Shown: one piece after another, positions 30,012 through 41,562 of the stretch | How the letters are laid out: the number at the start of each line of letters is the position of its first letter | How positions within the stretch are numbered: position 1 is the first letter of the stretch | NCBI GenBank assembly: GCA_027603945.1 | Contig: JADIIU010000030.1 | Span: 1 to 64,000, forward strand | Origin: Terramyces sp. JEL0728 | Taxonomy: Eukaryota > Chytridiomycota > Chytridiomycetes > Rhizophydiales > Terramycetaceae | DNA length: 64,000 nt | Direction of reading: 5' to 3' | Translations under genes and position numbers: made by a program | The notes under the pieces: model-generated | Database searches by the model: none | What the model was told of the DNA's origin: nothing | Seen by the model: only the letters and a program-made list of their open reading frames with translations

Positions 30012-33000
30012 ATGACTATCGTAAACAAATTACCAGTTGTAACATTCGATAGTACTTCATCGACCTGGCAAAGCCATTCTTTGCCAGATAATCAAATCAG
30101 ATTGACTATCAATTTTGACTACAACTTGTTGGACAATTCCAAGGACGAATACACACAGAATCGAAACATGCGTGTACAAGATAACCCAAAAAAATATTAC
30201 ATTACATATTTATTAGGTGGTCAGATTGAGGGGAAGACTGACATGCTCACTCCAGGTGAAGCTATCTGGACTATCACCCATGATATTAATGTAACACCGG
30301 TAACAAGCAGCTAACTTTAGGATTTACTGATGAATTTATATCAGAAACCTTCTGAATATATTATTTGGGAGGTATCGCCAATTGCCAAGGAAATCAAAAG
30401 AAGAGCTATAATTAAGGAAGCTCCACAAGAGCCAAATAGTGCAAAACATGCAAAAGTGGTGAAAGCAAGTTCCAGCAAAACAACTACCAATACTCAACCA
30501 AAGAAGAATTTGAAAATGTCGCTTGCCAACACTGGTGTAACAAATAAACATCAACTACATCTGAAAAAGAAGCCACTAGGCAAAACAATACAGAAAGGAA
30601 CTGCAAATGCTTTGGGAAACACAAAATCACCAAAAACTGACGCCAATATCGATTTTCTCGAAGCATACTTGCAAGGAGGCTCCCTGCGACGTACCAGTTC
30701 GTTTGACGAAAAGAAATTCACAGCAGAACCAGCAAATGCAAAAAGACGGCCAGGATCTGCTTCACCAGTACTGTCTAGGAGATCTTCGGCAATATCTAGT
30801 GCTGGAAGAGTGTCTCCCCATCCGCATCATTACAACCATCCAGAAAAACACGTTGACCCCACACTAATCAAAGCAGGATTGATCCGTTCCCGTTCCTCAT
30901 CATTCTCAAATTTGATGGAAGCTGCTAGACCAAAAACCCCGCCAAGTCCCCACCATCATTTGCATCCACTAAAAGTTCTTCAGTCCACCAAAGTAGTTAA
31001 GAAGCCTACCGAACCAGTTTCGAATAAAAAGGAATCTGCTAAATCTGCAACAAAAAAAGAATCAACTAAAACAAAATCAGTTAAAGAAAATTTATCAATT
31101 ATTGCTGAAAACGAAACAAGAATTACATGGGGGAGTGCACAACCGTCCGCAAAACCACAATCAAACTGGGAAAAGATATTCCAAAATTCCGAATACAGAA
31201 AAAACAACGATTTTCCAGTTGAAAAAGTGAACGAAAATGCCCTTATTGAAAAGAAGAAAGGAGAAAATATACATGCACAAATTGAAAAAGTAAAATTGGA
31301 TTTTGGGGTGTTATTTTTTGATGAGATGCAAATGAGCAAAAGGTAATTACTATTTTATCGTTGCAGCAGTTCCAATAAGTTTGATTTTCTACCTTATTTA
31401 ACTTTTAATTTGATTTTGGACTGTCCCTTACTTTCTGCTGAGCAATCTAAAATGTAAGTGGGAGGATTAAATTAGTTTGAACCCAATGGCTGTAACGATA
31501 GAATCAGCAAATTCAATGCCAAACTTTCCTGTTTCGTTCGAGACACTTGATGAATGCTGCCTATCAGTGTAAATTAACATTCTCAATTTAGGTACACCAA
31601 GTTCAAGTTTGGGCCAGACAATTTCTTCCATCTAGCAATAAATGAAAACTTACACGAGAAAAAGGTAGAGTTCAACTCGAAACATATTATCTTGCTTGGT
31701 CTCCTGCCCCCAGAACACTTATCGGATTTCATTAGGAACGACCAATTTGTGGTTGAGGTAATTGCCAATTAAGTGTAGGTTCATGATCGAGATTTTCAAA
31801 ATGTTAAGGATTCCGAAGGTGAACTGGAAAGTAGTCTACACTAATATTAGAATTTTTAGAATCTGGAAGGATTCAAAGTGATCTTAACCCGAAATCCCCA
31901 TATGGAGTCTGCAAGTTTGGTTATAATTCGTTAATGGTAGATATTTCCCAATTGCTCGAAGGAGCGCAAGAATTGGAATTAACTGCCTCCATCTTGCCAT
32001 CTCCAAAAAATGTTGATTCTAGGACTATACAACAAGGAAATTGGTTGGGAGCATCTGCGGAGTTGTCTATCAAATGCGAAGTTAAGCATTCATTGGCATC
32101 ACTAAACGATCATAAAAGTGTTCAATTCGAATACGCTATCATTGTTTTACCGTAAGCTCTAAATTAATTATAGATCCTTTGATATCGAATCTGCTGAAAA
32201 GGTAATCCAGCTTCACACTGAATTAAACGCGAAACAGCTTGGTATTGATGTATCAACTTTGGAGGAAACCAATTTGCGTTTGAAATTGCATTCTTTGTCA
32301 ACCGAGCAATTGCAATCCATTGACCTGCAATTAACTAATCAATTTTTCGACGAACAGAATAGAATATTTCTGTTTGAAGGCCAAGTTGACGGACATCTCA
32401 AATGTATTTTGAAGGAAGTCCAGAGGTAATTTATTTTAAAGCGAGTTGGAACAATCCACATATTCGGATACTCGAAACATCCTTAAAAACGAGCACTAGA
32501 AATAACTATCCCCTCACCGCTGAAATGAAGAATATTCGAATTAAGCCATTAATATCTCATATTCTAAATCAAAAAAATACTTACTTGCTCAGAGATATCG
32601 AACAGGATGCGTTTAATTGTTTGGATATCCTGAATCAAGTAATTATATTTTAAAGAGTTATGTACATACAATGGCACTTCTGCACCAATACCAGCGAGAA
32701 ATATGATTCTATCTCTAGTGTCTTCCAACTATGCTACCTCCGAAACTATTCGAGATTCCCTCATGTGTGTACAAACTGTGCCGCAAGATGCAGTATCAGA
32801 TAGCCAGCAACTAACTGAACAAAAAAAATTGCGGTATTTACAAGCAGATAATTATGCATGCGAACAAAACTTGATGAGACGCTCATTACAATTCCACAAT
32901 ACTAAGCAAATGAAAATATTAAACCAGAGAAAATTGCGGGAACCAAATTACGTGAAGTTGAATGCTATGAAAAACTATACGTATACAACATCTTTTACGA

Positions 33001-33233
33001 GCTCCTTCGACACAACTGTTTTCAACTATTCCTGCCAGAAGAGGTCCTCTGTCGGACAACAAATAGAAAAACTAAGAAAGGACCTAAAGAAAGACGATTC
33101 TTGTTATTACACGTATGGCAGAACCTTTTTGTCCCAAATGATTAACCAGTCAGACTTTCCTGAGGAGTTAAAGGAGGAAGATAAAAAGTCGAAATCGAAA
33201 TGGATTACAAAAAACGGTTTCTATCCAGGGTAA
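30012..33233 (+). CDS. CFAP92: Cilia- and flagella-associated protein 92 (CFAP92/KIAA1257)
   Basis: 1009 aa after removal of nine introns (19-24 nt). The N-terminal domain (YYITYLLGGQIEGKTD...WTITHDINVTPDLL...EYIIWEV) fits DUF4550. A basic Ser-rich linker follows. The central part ILNPMAVTIESANSMPN, SVYTKFKFG, HIILLGLLPPEHLSDFI, VVEVHDRD and SPYGVCKFGYNSL is the typical CFAP92 core. The C-terminus ends KWITKNGFYPG. It is an axonemal protein known from ciliated eukaryotes, so it supports a flagellated life stage. It lies tail to tail with ZMYND10, another ciliary gene. Confidence 0.82.
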
Positions 33234-33320
33234 TATCTAGCTCACACTAGCCCTTTTAAACTATCCGCTAACCGTTGATAGGATAATAAATAATATAGTG
33301 GTAGTATAAAGTTGATTGTT

Positions 33321-34826
33321 TTATTTAATTTTAGACTGGCCAACCAACTCACAGATTGGTTTGTGCTTTTTCCAAGCGGTAACTTGACATTTTCGGCTGT
33401 TTTAGCTGACTAATTACCTGCAATACCACTCATTTTTACATAATGAGCATCTTTGTGTGGCTACTTCTCCACATAAACTGCAAATTGGATCTTCATCGAT
33501 TAAACAGTCTATTTTTTCCAAGTCGTATATTTTACTCATTCTGGTAATAATAAACGATTTTTGCTCTTCGGTCATATTCAACAATATTTTACTTTGTTGC
33601 TGAATAGTGTCGTTTAGGTTGATATTATGTAAAATTGAGTTTTCAATTTCTGAAATCTAGGGTAAGTTTGCTTCTCACAGGTTCAATTCCTACTGATGTA
33701 CTAATATTATCAGGTGTATCGAGGATTAACAGCTCTTCCAAATATCTTTGCAAGTCGACCAAAGGCGGAAGTTGATCAACCACTTCTTCAGATATAAACG
33801 ATTTCAGTCTTAGAATAATTTCCTTGTTGCGTTTCGATATTGGATATGTTTTCCTACACACAGGTTCAAGGAGTAGATTCATGATTGCAAGCCATATCTA
33901 GAGTGATTTGCTATGTACCTGGCCTTCTGCTTTGGAAATTAACGTTAATTCCTCTTCATTTATTCTTTTCCAGCTGCCATTTTCAAAGCGCTCGAGAAAC
34001 TTGTCACATCTAATCCAAGGGGAATTTTCGGTGATATGGACGAGGACGCAAACCATATGTATCTAATTAACAATGTTCTTATCTTTTGTGGTCAAGGTAT
34101 GCTTCAGAGCCGTAATCGAAAAATCATTAATTTGGTCCGAAATTGTCCGAAATATCCCTAAACAGTTCATTGACATTTCAAAGTCCATTTCTGCAATTGA
34201 AGAGTTGAATTGCTACAATTAAAAGTTTGTACATCGAGATCTGATTTGTTTAACATTTTGGTCAAGTCCATATCTTTCTTTTCGTGTTTCCTCAAGTTAG
34301 CAATTGACTAACCAAGTGACAAGAACGCTTAATTTTTCAGACACCAAGTTCAATAAGTCAACAACAGCGTCACCCGCCGTTTTTACTGCATGAGGGTGAA
34401 AAAATAGCACTTGAATCAGGTTCAGAACAGTAGCTTCATGAAATAGCTCGTATCAATATCCTATTACCAGAAAATAAGCAGTCAAACTATTGGATTTCAC
34501 CAGCGGTCGCTCCAGTGACGGGTAAACCTTCTTTTTCCACACAGTGATTAACAGCAGATCGTGAATTATAGTGTCGATCTGATGTTACTGATGATTAACC
34601 TTGTCATATGTAATGAACAGCTCTGCAATATATTCCTCGTTTTGATCAATCAAATTCTTATGTGCCTTGGTTAAGTATCGACAACTTGAAAATTTAACCT
34701 TTCCATTTTCTCGTGCTGTTGAAGCCATTTAAGAGATCCTACGTCCTGCAAACGAAACTTTTGAAGTGTTTCAACCATGTTTTCTGCTTCGAAACCATGT
34801 AAAAAATCGCCTGCTGTTGCTGACAT
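33321..34826 (-). CDS. ZMYND10: ZMYND10, dynein arm pre-assembly factor
   Basis: 438 aa (human 440) from ten exons. Helical N-terminal region with WLQQHEKMERLNFQA, LITVWKKKVYP, LFHEATVLNLIQVLFFH and ENSPW; FISEEVVDQLPPL in the middle; C-terminal MYND zinc finger CSLCGEVATQRCSLCKNEWYC...CQVTAWKKHKPIC. It works with chaperones to assemble axonemal dynein arms in the cytoplasm. Introns are 20-22 nt; one at 34063-34083 must start with GA rather than GT to keep the frame. The MYND finger is completed only after removal of a 21-nt intron inside WYC|S. Confidence 0.93.
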
Positions 34827-34898
34827 CGCGTAAATTATTTTTCGTGTTGAACGCAAGACTATAAGATTTGAAGAGGATATGGTTAGATTATATATTAA

Positions 34899-37399
34899 TC
34901 AATACTTTTCAGCCATTACTAATAATACGAGCGAAGTCCATCCGGTAAACGGACGAGATCGTTTTCCTTTTCCGTCCAAGCAAGAATACTAAATTAAAGA
35001 TAGAATACTTGTTCCCAAACATATCCAGTTTCCAAATATTGGTTATAGACGTTTTTGATAAGATTGGAGCGCAATTCATTGTAAATCTTTGTTGCTTTTT
35101 GCTGGAAAGGTCCTGGGACATGAATATAGTTTTGATACAGTGACTGTAGCACTAAATAGTTGATGTTTACCCAAATTGGCCCTCTCCAGTAGTTTTCTTG
35201 TTTAGCCAAGCATTACCTCCTTGTCCAAATAATTCATCAGATTTGGAGAGCGAGCAAAGACCAAAATCAGACCAAAGCTCTTTGTCGCTGTAAATCACGT
35301 CTAGTGTTTTACCCAGCTTGTCAGAACCAGGAGGGATTAACCCCAACGCTAGGGGTAATACGGACACATATCCTGTGTGCTGGACATGATGGAATTCCCC
35401 TATATTAATAAAAATCACCGTTACTATGGAAGCTTACGTCAAAAAATTTCCCGCTGGATTTATCCCAATGCAGTTCATTCAGTACTTTTTGCATTTTAGC
35501 CTCTTCTTTGGCAAATTTTCCAACATCGCCTGCCAATTCAAGTTCATTTGCAATTTCCTTTAAGGTTTTTGCAAACCAAATCATCCAAGACAAGAGATCT
35601 AGATGTAAATCGCCAGCATGGGGGACGGCGGAACGAGGGTAGTCATCCAAACCTGCATTAATATTGCATACCACTCGTTAATAAATGAGAATCTTTTCTC
35701 CCTCTCCACTTGAAGCCAATATCAATTTCAGTGCTGTAATCCCTAAATTAGCGAAATGTACCATTCGCTGAATTCTCCAACTTGAGTGTTTTTGAACCAT
35801 TCATACTGAGACTTGAATTTAGGATAAACGTAGTGCAAAAATTGTTGTCCATCTGTCTTTGCATTTTGAGATCCATCAGCATCTACGATGAATTTCTAAA
35901 TACTAATCGTGAACGGCTGCTTTATGATTTCAAGTATTTTTCGAAGACCTCCAACCATGGTAGGAGGATTTGCATAGTAGGTATATTGCGTTTGGAATTC
36001 TTTTGGGACTTTACTTCTCGCTTCATCCCCCAATATTTGTTCTCTGGCCACCCATCCATTTTCGTCTATCAAATTTGCCCAATGATTCATAATATCCATG
36101 CTGCATAAAAAACAAAGTACCTGATTTCAACGTTGAATTCAGCAATAAGCAACTGATCAAACCCAGAATCCCACAAAAACCCGCGTGGGAAAAATGGTCT
36201 GCTAGGAACACCGGTAAATAGATGATATGGCTCAGTAAATTCCGGTGTAAAAGATTCAGGAGCCTCCTCTTCACTGTCTCCACCGAAATAATCTGAATTT
36301 TCGGCATCTTCTTCAACCTCAGGGCTTTTGTCAACGATACCAGTGCCATAGAAATAACCTAATCCACCCAACATGTTCCCCAACAACATTTGTCCAAAAA
36401 CCACTTGCGATTCGTCAAAGCCTTTTCCGGACAGTTGGAAAACCTTCTCAAACTGCTTGGCATAATTGTCCTCATACAGTGCGAGTAAATTGGAAAGCGA
36501 TTCTCCAAAATACATTTCTCCATTATTATCTTGAGTTGCTACCGCATATTCCACAACTAAATAAACATCGAGGTACCAAATGGTGCTGAAAGCATATGCT
36601 GAACAACAACCAAATTAGGGTTTGCTGCTGCTGGGTCGTCCATCTTGAATAATTCAGAGGGAGGAAGATTCATGTTATTCAATCTTTGAGCGGCTCCAAT
36701 TATATTTGAAAGGACTAGATCTTTGACTTGCCAAATCTTTTCCCCTTCAACATTGTAATTTGCGATATTAATATTCTGGTTTAATACAAATTACATCAAA
36801 CGAAACATGGCTATTTCCCTTATCGCTTACAAGGAACCTGAAGTTTTTCAAGTAGGACGAGTCGCCTTCAATTCTGGCCTCCCCATCATTGTTAGCAACA
36901 ACCTTCAGCTCTCCATCTTTCCCGTCCAGACCCAAATAGTATAATAACGAAATATCCGATGCTAATTGAGAAATGACTTACATTTGGAAATGTCCAGAGG
37001 CTCCCCAGTGACTCGTACCGCCCAGTCCACACCTATGTTAATTATCATCTACCAGAAGCACTTGCAATTTTGACAAATTCAGTTTTGATTGCAACGTTGA
37101 ACCTGGTATCCTTGATAATTTGAGATCCATAGTTTAGCCCATCGTGCTTGTTCCATGCATATCCTGCGAGAGTATCATCCTGTTCACATGTATGTCGAAT
37201 ATCTCTATTAATAAATAGTACTCTCCCAAGCTCGTTCACCAATCTCGTTCACTCCAAACCAAAGCAATCCATTTAATAATGTTTCTGGGTTCCTGGTTCT
37301 CGTTCCAAAATACAGATTTGGTCTATTAACCCAGTACATGGATTCGTTGTAGCCGCATTGGATGAATGAAAACAAGCAAGCAAGATGCAAAATTGCCAT
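34899..37399 (-). CDS. MOGS: Mannosyl-oligosaccharide glucosidase I (GH63)
   Basis: 754 aa from 13 exons with twelve introns of 19-21 nt. The short hydrophobic N-terminus from 37399 (MAILHLACLFSF) is a signal peptide or anchor. GH63 features are RNPETLLNGLLWF, ...HDGLNYG, FFPRGFLWDSGFDQLLI, WRGRKDSHLLTSGLDDYPRS, YWRGPIWVNINYL and YVWEQ...RPFTGWTSLV, most of them assembled across splice junctions. It removes the terminal glucose of N-glycan precursors in the ER. One 21-nt intron contains an in-frame TAG (about 35,888-35,908 region), so the gene looks broken if unspliced. Confidence 0.93.
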
Positions 37400-37567
37400 T
37401 CTTTTTCAAAGTAAAAAACTGGACAATACAGGCGAGACAGCGCCAAGGCAAAAGTGAATGGAGACAGAACTACCCGTCTGCTTCTCATGGCCAATAGAAT
37501 GAATTACTTTATATTTTATTACGTCATAGGGTTGGAGGTTTTTGCCTTACGCGTTTAGTTTACTTTC

Positions 37568-39505
37568 ATGTCGAAATCAACTTCAAGCGGCAAAAATGAT
37601 ATACTGGAAAGCTCAGAAATGATTAATACACCGACATCTCCCACTTCGCCAGCACCTCCGCCTCAGCCAAGGCCAAGTCTTGTTGGCAGTTTAAAAAAAA
37701 TAGTAAAGAAGAAGAAGGAAAAAGACATTACCAAGGACGATGAACCTACAGAAAATTTCGCTGAAATGGCTCCCAAGAAAGTGTTCTCTTCGAATGCAAT
37801 GTCGCTATCGACAAGCGGCAGTAAAAACAGTCGCAAACCTGGAGCCGCAATAATCATGGAAACTTTCAATTCGAAACTCAAAGAATTGTATCGCGTCTAT
37901 ATTTCGATTATTGGGAACTTGGTGCTGCTTGCGGTAATATTGCTTTTGCGAAACGGAATCAATATTCCATTGCCAACGACCCTTTCCCTAAGTGTAACGT
38001 GCGTGTTGGTAGAAGTATTGATTATCACTGCGAATCAGCTAACCCTGAATGCGTTGAATGATGCTGCTGCGGCATATTTTGGGTACATCATTTGTCAAAA
38101 GAAAGGTTTAAGTTTGGCAGTGTGCGGATTTGTCCAGTGTTCAACTTTTCAAAAACTATCATTCGCAAACAATTTGTCTTTAAACTCCTCGTGTCACAGG
38201 ATACTGTCCCAAATACCTGTTCTATGGGGAATTCTCAGTATTATGATCTGTATGTCACCGTTTGTAGCGACCGCGATTCTGCACGAAACTGTTCCTACCG
38301 ACCTTGGACAAATTCCTTGTGTCGCTTATCAAGAATATGGGCTACCCGGTGATAGAGGTTGGCCAAATTGGGAGGTCAGCAGCGGAATGGGGGAATTCTT
38401 ATTCGGCTCGTCTTTGGGGTACCTACGGTCAGAACAAGATGTTCCTACTACCCAAGTAATTATCCCCCCACAAATTCTCTATGATTTAGATGCTGGCGGT
38501 GTTGTCATAGGAAATGGGTTTGTTATGGACGTTTCGAGCCACTGCCAATGTGCATTTTCTCTAAGTGATTCGTCATTAATGGCCCTAAATGTTTCGCAGA
38601 GCGATGCGCCAACTTTAAGAAGCCAGTTTATGTCGATTTACCCACAGCCTGGTATGGCGTCCCTTTTTTCAACAAGCAGTTCCAAAATCACCATTCTGTC
38701 TGCATTTTCAGGTGCTGACTACTGTGCCGGAAATAACAAGACCGATCCATCAGTTCCAGTTTGTTTTACTACGGTTTCAAATTACTACAATGCCGAAATT
38801 TTAGCAGAATTCATGTCAGCAAACACTTATGCCTCTCTCACTCCAAAATCTTCCCTGCTGTCTAAATTGCTAGCTAAAGGCGATATCCAAAATTGGCTCT
38901 ACCCAGCCTTCATTAATATATTTGAAGGCAATCCATCTGCGCTAAGGTTTCCTCCCAGTATCCCAGGAGCAATAAATCCAGTATTGTGGTGGATGTCTCC
39001 AAATTTGCAATCAATTGACCCAGTGTTTATGGATACTGGAATCGAAACACTTTTTGCAATTCTAATCACAAATGGAGTTCAAAGGACTTATCCAATTTCA
39101 GGTACATCCTGCCCCGGATATGTTGTTATCGACGAGAATACAAAAGTTTGGCTGGCAGATTACGGTATGACCCTATCCTATGTCATCATTTTTTCTCAAC
39201 TTGGACTCTCATTGCTAAGTTTGGGTGGGTTTTTGCCATGGCTGTTCAGCAAAGAACCGATTGGACCTGGTGTTCGATTTGTAAAGAGCCCCACCTATTT
39301 CACGGTCTTGGTAGCCAGTAGCAACAGCATTGCCAGAAGCACTTGCTTTGGAAATGCCCCCGAACATGTTATTTGGCAAGGCACAGATATTGTATTGCGA
39401 CTTGGAGAGCAGGCGGCAACTAGAGCAGATCCAGAGCTGGGCCATATTGTAATCGATCGGCCGCGAATGGTGAGCTACCTACAACATGGAAAATGGTATT
39501 ATTGA
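37568..39505 (+). CDS. Large multi-pass membrane protein of unknown family, paralogue 1
   Basis: 645 aa, intronless. A disordered Ser/Pro/Lys-rich N-terminus (1 to about 100) is followed by TM segments near 110-160 and 215-245, an approximately 280-residue Cys-containing extracellular domain, then a TM near 545 and a short cytosolic tail. It shares with the next two genes the motifs LSLNSxC, SSxGxxRxE/D, GIETL...GVQRTY...GTSC and a C-terminal pattern with D-P-E-x-G-x-I...P+. I do not recognise the family. It is divergent from MOGS, 168 nt away. An ACGCGT hexamer lies at 37549-37554, just before the ATG. Confidence 0.8.
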   Translation: MSKSTSSGKNDILESSEMINTPTSPTSPAPPPQPRPSLVGSLKKIVKKKKEKDITKDDEPTENFAEMAPKKVFSSNAMSLSTSGSKNSRKPGAAIIMETFNSKLKELYRVYISIIGNLVLLAVILLLRNGINIPLPTTLSLSVTCVLVEVLIITANQLTLNALNDAAAAYFGYIICQKKGLSLAVCGFVQCSTFQKLSFANNLSLNSSCHRILSQIPVLWGILSIMICMSPFVATAILHETVPTDLGQIPCVAYQEYGLPGDRGWPNWEVSSGMGEFLFGSSLGYLRSEQDVPTTQVIIPPQILYDLDAGGVVIGNGFVMDVSSHCQCAFSLSDSSLMALNVSQSDAPTLRSQFMSIYPQPGMASLFSTSSSKITILSAFSGADYCAGNNKTDPSVPVCFTTVSNYYNAEILAEFMSANTYASLTPKSSLLSKLLAKGDIQNWLYPAFINIFEGNPSALRFPPSIPGAINPVLWWMSPNLQSIDPVFMDTGIETLFAILITNGVQRTYPISGTSCPGYVVIDENTKVWLADYGMTLSYVIIFSQLGLSLLSLGGFLPWLFSKEPIGPGVRFVKSPTYFTVLVASSNSIARSTCFGNAPEHVIWQGTDIVLRLGEQAATRADPELGHIVIDRPRMVSYLQHGKWYY

Positions 39506-39533
39506 TTGCATAAAGAGTATGAACTAGATGGAT

Positions 39534-41511
39534 TTATTGATAGTTTCGTCCATTTTGAAAGGGTCTTATAAGTTTTGGTTTGCCTAAAGTAATTGTTCCC
39601 ATTTCAGGGTCGTCCACCGTCCCCAGATCCTCTCCCATCCTTAACTTTTTATCAGATGCCTGCCATATTTTATAATTTTCGGCATTACATAGATCATCCA
39701 CGTCTTCAATAGCCGCGCTAGAATTTATCATTGCTACAAAGTATTGTTTTTCTGTGAATAGCCGCAACGCTGGGTATACTGGATCAGAGCGCCGTAGCCA
39801 CAACCCCAAAACATAGAATTGCAGGACTCCAAGCGTAATTAGTACAACAGACATGACATATCCAATTATCATGGATGTGCTTGAAAGATACATTGTAGTT
39901 TGTAGTGAACTCAGCAAGGTTGTTGGACACTTTTCTCCTTTTGGCCGGAAAGTCCTTTGGATGCCTACTCTGATTAAATAAGATACCAAAACTTCCATTC
40001 CATAACTAATCCGACTTAATGATATTTGCTGTAGATCGGTAGTTGCCCATTTGAGCAATGGGTTGATTTTTCCTGAACCTTGTTTTGGTAACAAACTGCT
40101 AGAAAGATAGCCCTCCATCAGTGACCCCAAGGCGTACTGAATATTAGATATGTTTCCCGGAGCTATATATGAGTTGATTGTAGCAGTTATTGGTGCGATA
40201 GACGCGCTGGTCCCATCAGTGATGATTTCAACATCAATTATGGAAATATTGTAATTTGAAATTTCAGTGCTGCACAGTGGAACGATTGCCACACCGTTAG
40301 AACAAATGTTGAATCCTGAAAGGACTGTTGAAACTTGCACATTTGCTCCCACAGTTGATATAAAGTTTATCATTCCCTGAGAAGGAAACATTGTCTGTAA
40401 TAAAGTTGTCATACTGGAATAAATAGACGAATTCAAATTGGTGAACATGTTAAACGTAGGGAAATCTCCTGTTGAAACGCAAATGCAACTCGTGCTAATA
40501 TTCATTGAATGGCCCTCGCCAATAATTATTTGATGGTCCTGTGCGGCATCAATCAATGAAGGAATCATGATAAAAGTAGACGAATTTCCCAGAGTCCCAG
40601 CTGCCATATCTGCTCGCATAGACCCTATAGAAGATGAAAAACTGCTCTGAGCGACACCCATAGCATATGCGACTGTTGGAAAGTCTCTGTTTATAAGAGA
40701 GGGGTTGGGATCGTACACCAGGCAATTCACGAAGCTACCCTGGGACCGCATGCTGTCCGTATAAATACCAATGTTTACCAGTAATGCCATCACATTCATT
40801 AAATCCAGAAACATGTACAATCTTGTTACATGTTGCAAAGCTGCTCGACACGGACTATTCAGTGATAATGATCGAACCATTTCCATTTTCTTCAGCGTAT
40901 GTTGTCGCAAATAAATACACGGAGCAACGCTATAGCCATTAGGAGATGTCAATTGCATTGCAAAGTACAGCGAGAGGGACAGTGTTACACTTTGATGGGC
41001 AAAGTAAATCCCGGCGATCTTGCCGAAAAATACCAATACATTAATGATTAGCTGGGCCAGATTTGGGTCTGTAGGAAAGAGTAACCCCGCATTCAAATAC
41101 CTATACAAAATAATCAATAGAGCTTGCCATCCAATCGACCAAAAAATGATGAAACATTTGCGCAGCTTCTGATTAACCGGCTCATGCAATTCCTTTAGAA
41201 ATCTGTTGATGTTGAACACACTGCTTGCTGTTGACTTGTTGTCTTTTCGAGGATACTCTTGATCTTCTCCATTTCTCCATATAATTTCGGGATTATCTCT
41301 TGCATTACTGCCTTCCTCGCTATTTTTTCCATTGGAATATAAATTCTCTTTACCCTCAGGTATATCCAGAAGATTGGAAAACGAAATCTTTTTCACAAGT
41401 CTGGAACTGTCGTTGGGATGTTCTCCTTCGATTAAGCTTAGTCTTCTGGTGTGCAGCACTGTATTTAGCCCAACTGTTACCCCTCTCGGAATGATCCAAA
41501 TATTCGTTCAT
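39534..41511 (-). CDS. Large multi-pass membrane protein of unknown family, paralogue 2
   Basis: 651 aa. The true start is probably ATG 41511: exon 1 (MNEYLDHSERV) is joined through a 22-nt intron (41459-41480) to the long exon. Layout as in paralogue 1: disordered N-terminus, two to three TM segments, a large extracellular domain with LSLNSPC, SSFSSSIGSMRAD and GMEVLVSYLIRVGIQRTF...GEKC, one TM, and a tail ending in KPKLIRPFQNGRNY. ACGCGT lies at 41515-41520, four bases before the ATG. Convergent with paralogue 1. Confidence 0.8.
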
Positions 41512-41562
41512 GAGACGCGTCTATAAAAAGAAATAATATTCGTAATTAATTCAACATCATAT

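Noticed and set aside
33670..33690. GGTTCAATTCC-like box B of a tRNA gene
   Set aside because: It lies in ZMYND10 coding sequence and no tRNA cloverleaf can be built around it.
35880..35915. In-frame TAG in glucosidase I, as a hint of stop-codon reassignment or readthrough
   Set aside because: A 21-nt GT...TAG intron starting just after FTI removes it and gives ADGSQN in frame. TAG, TAA and TGA all serve as normal stops in this window.
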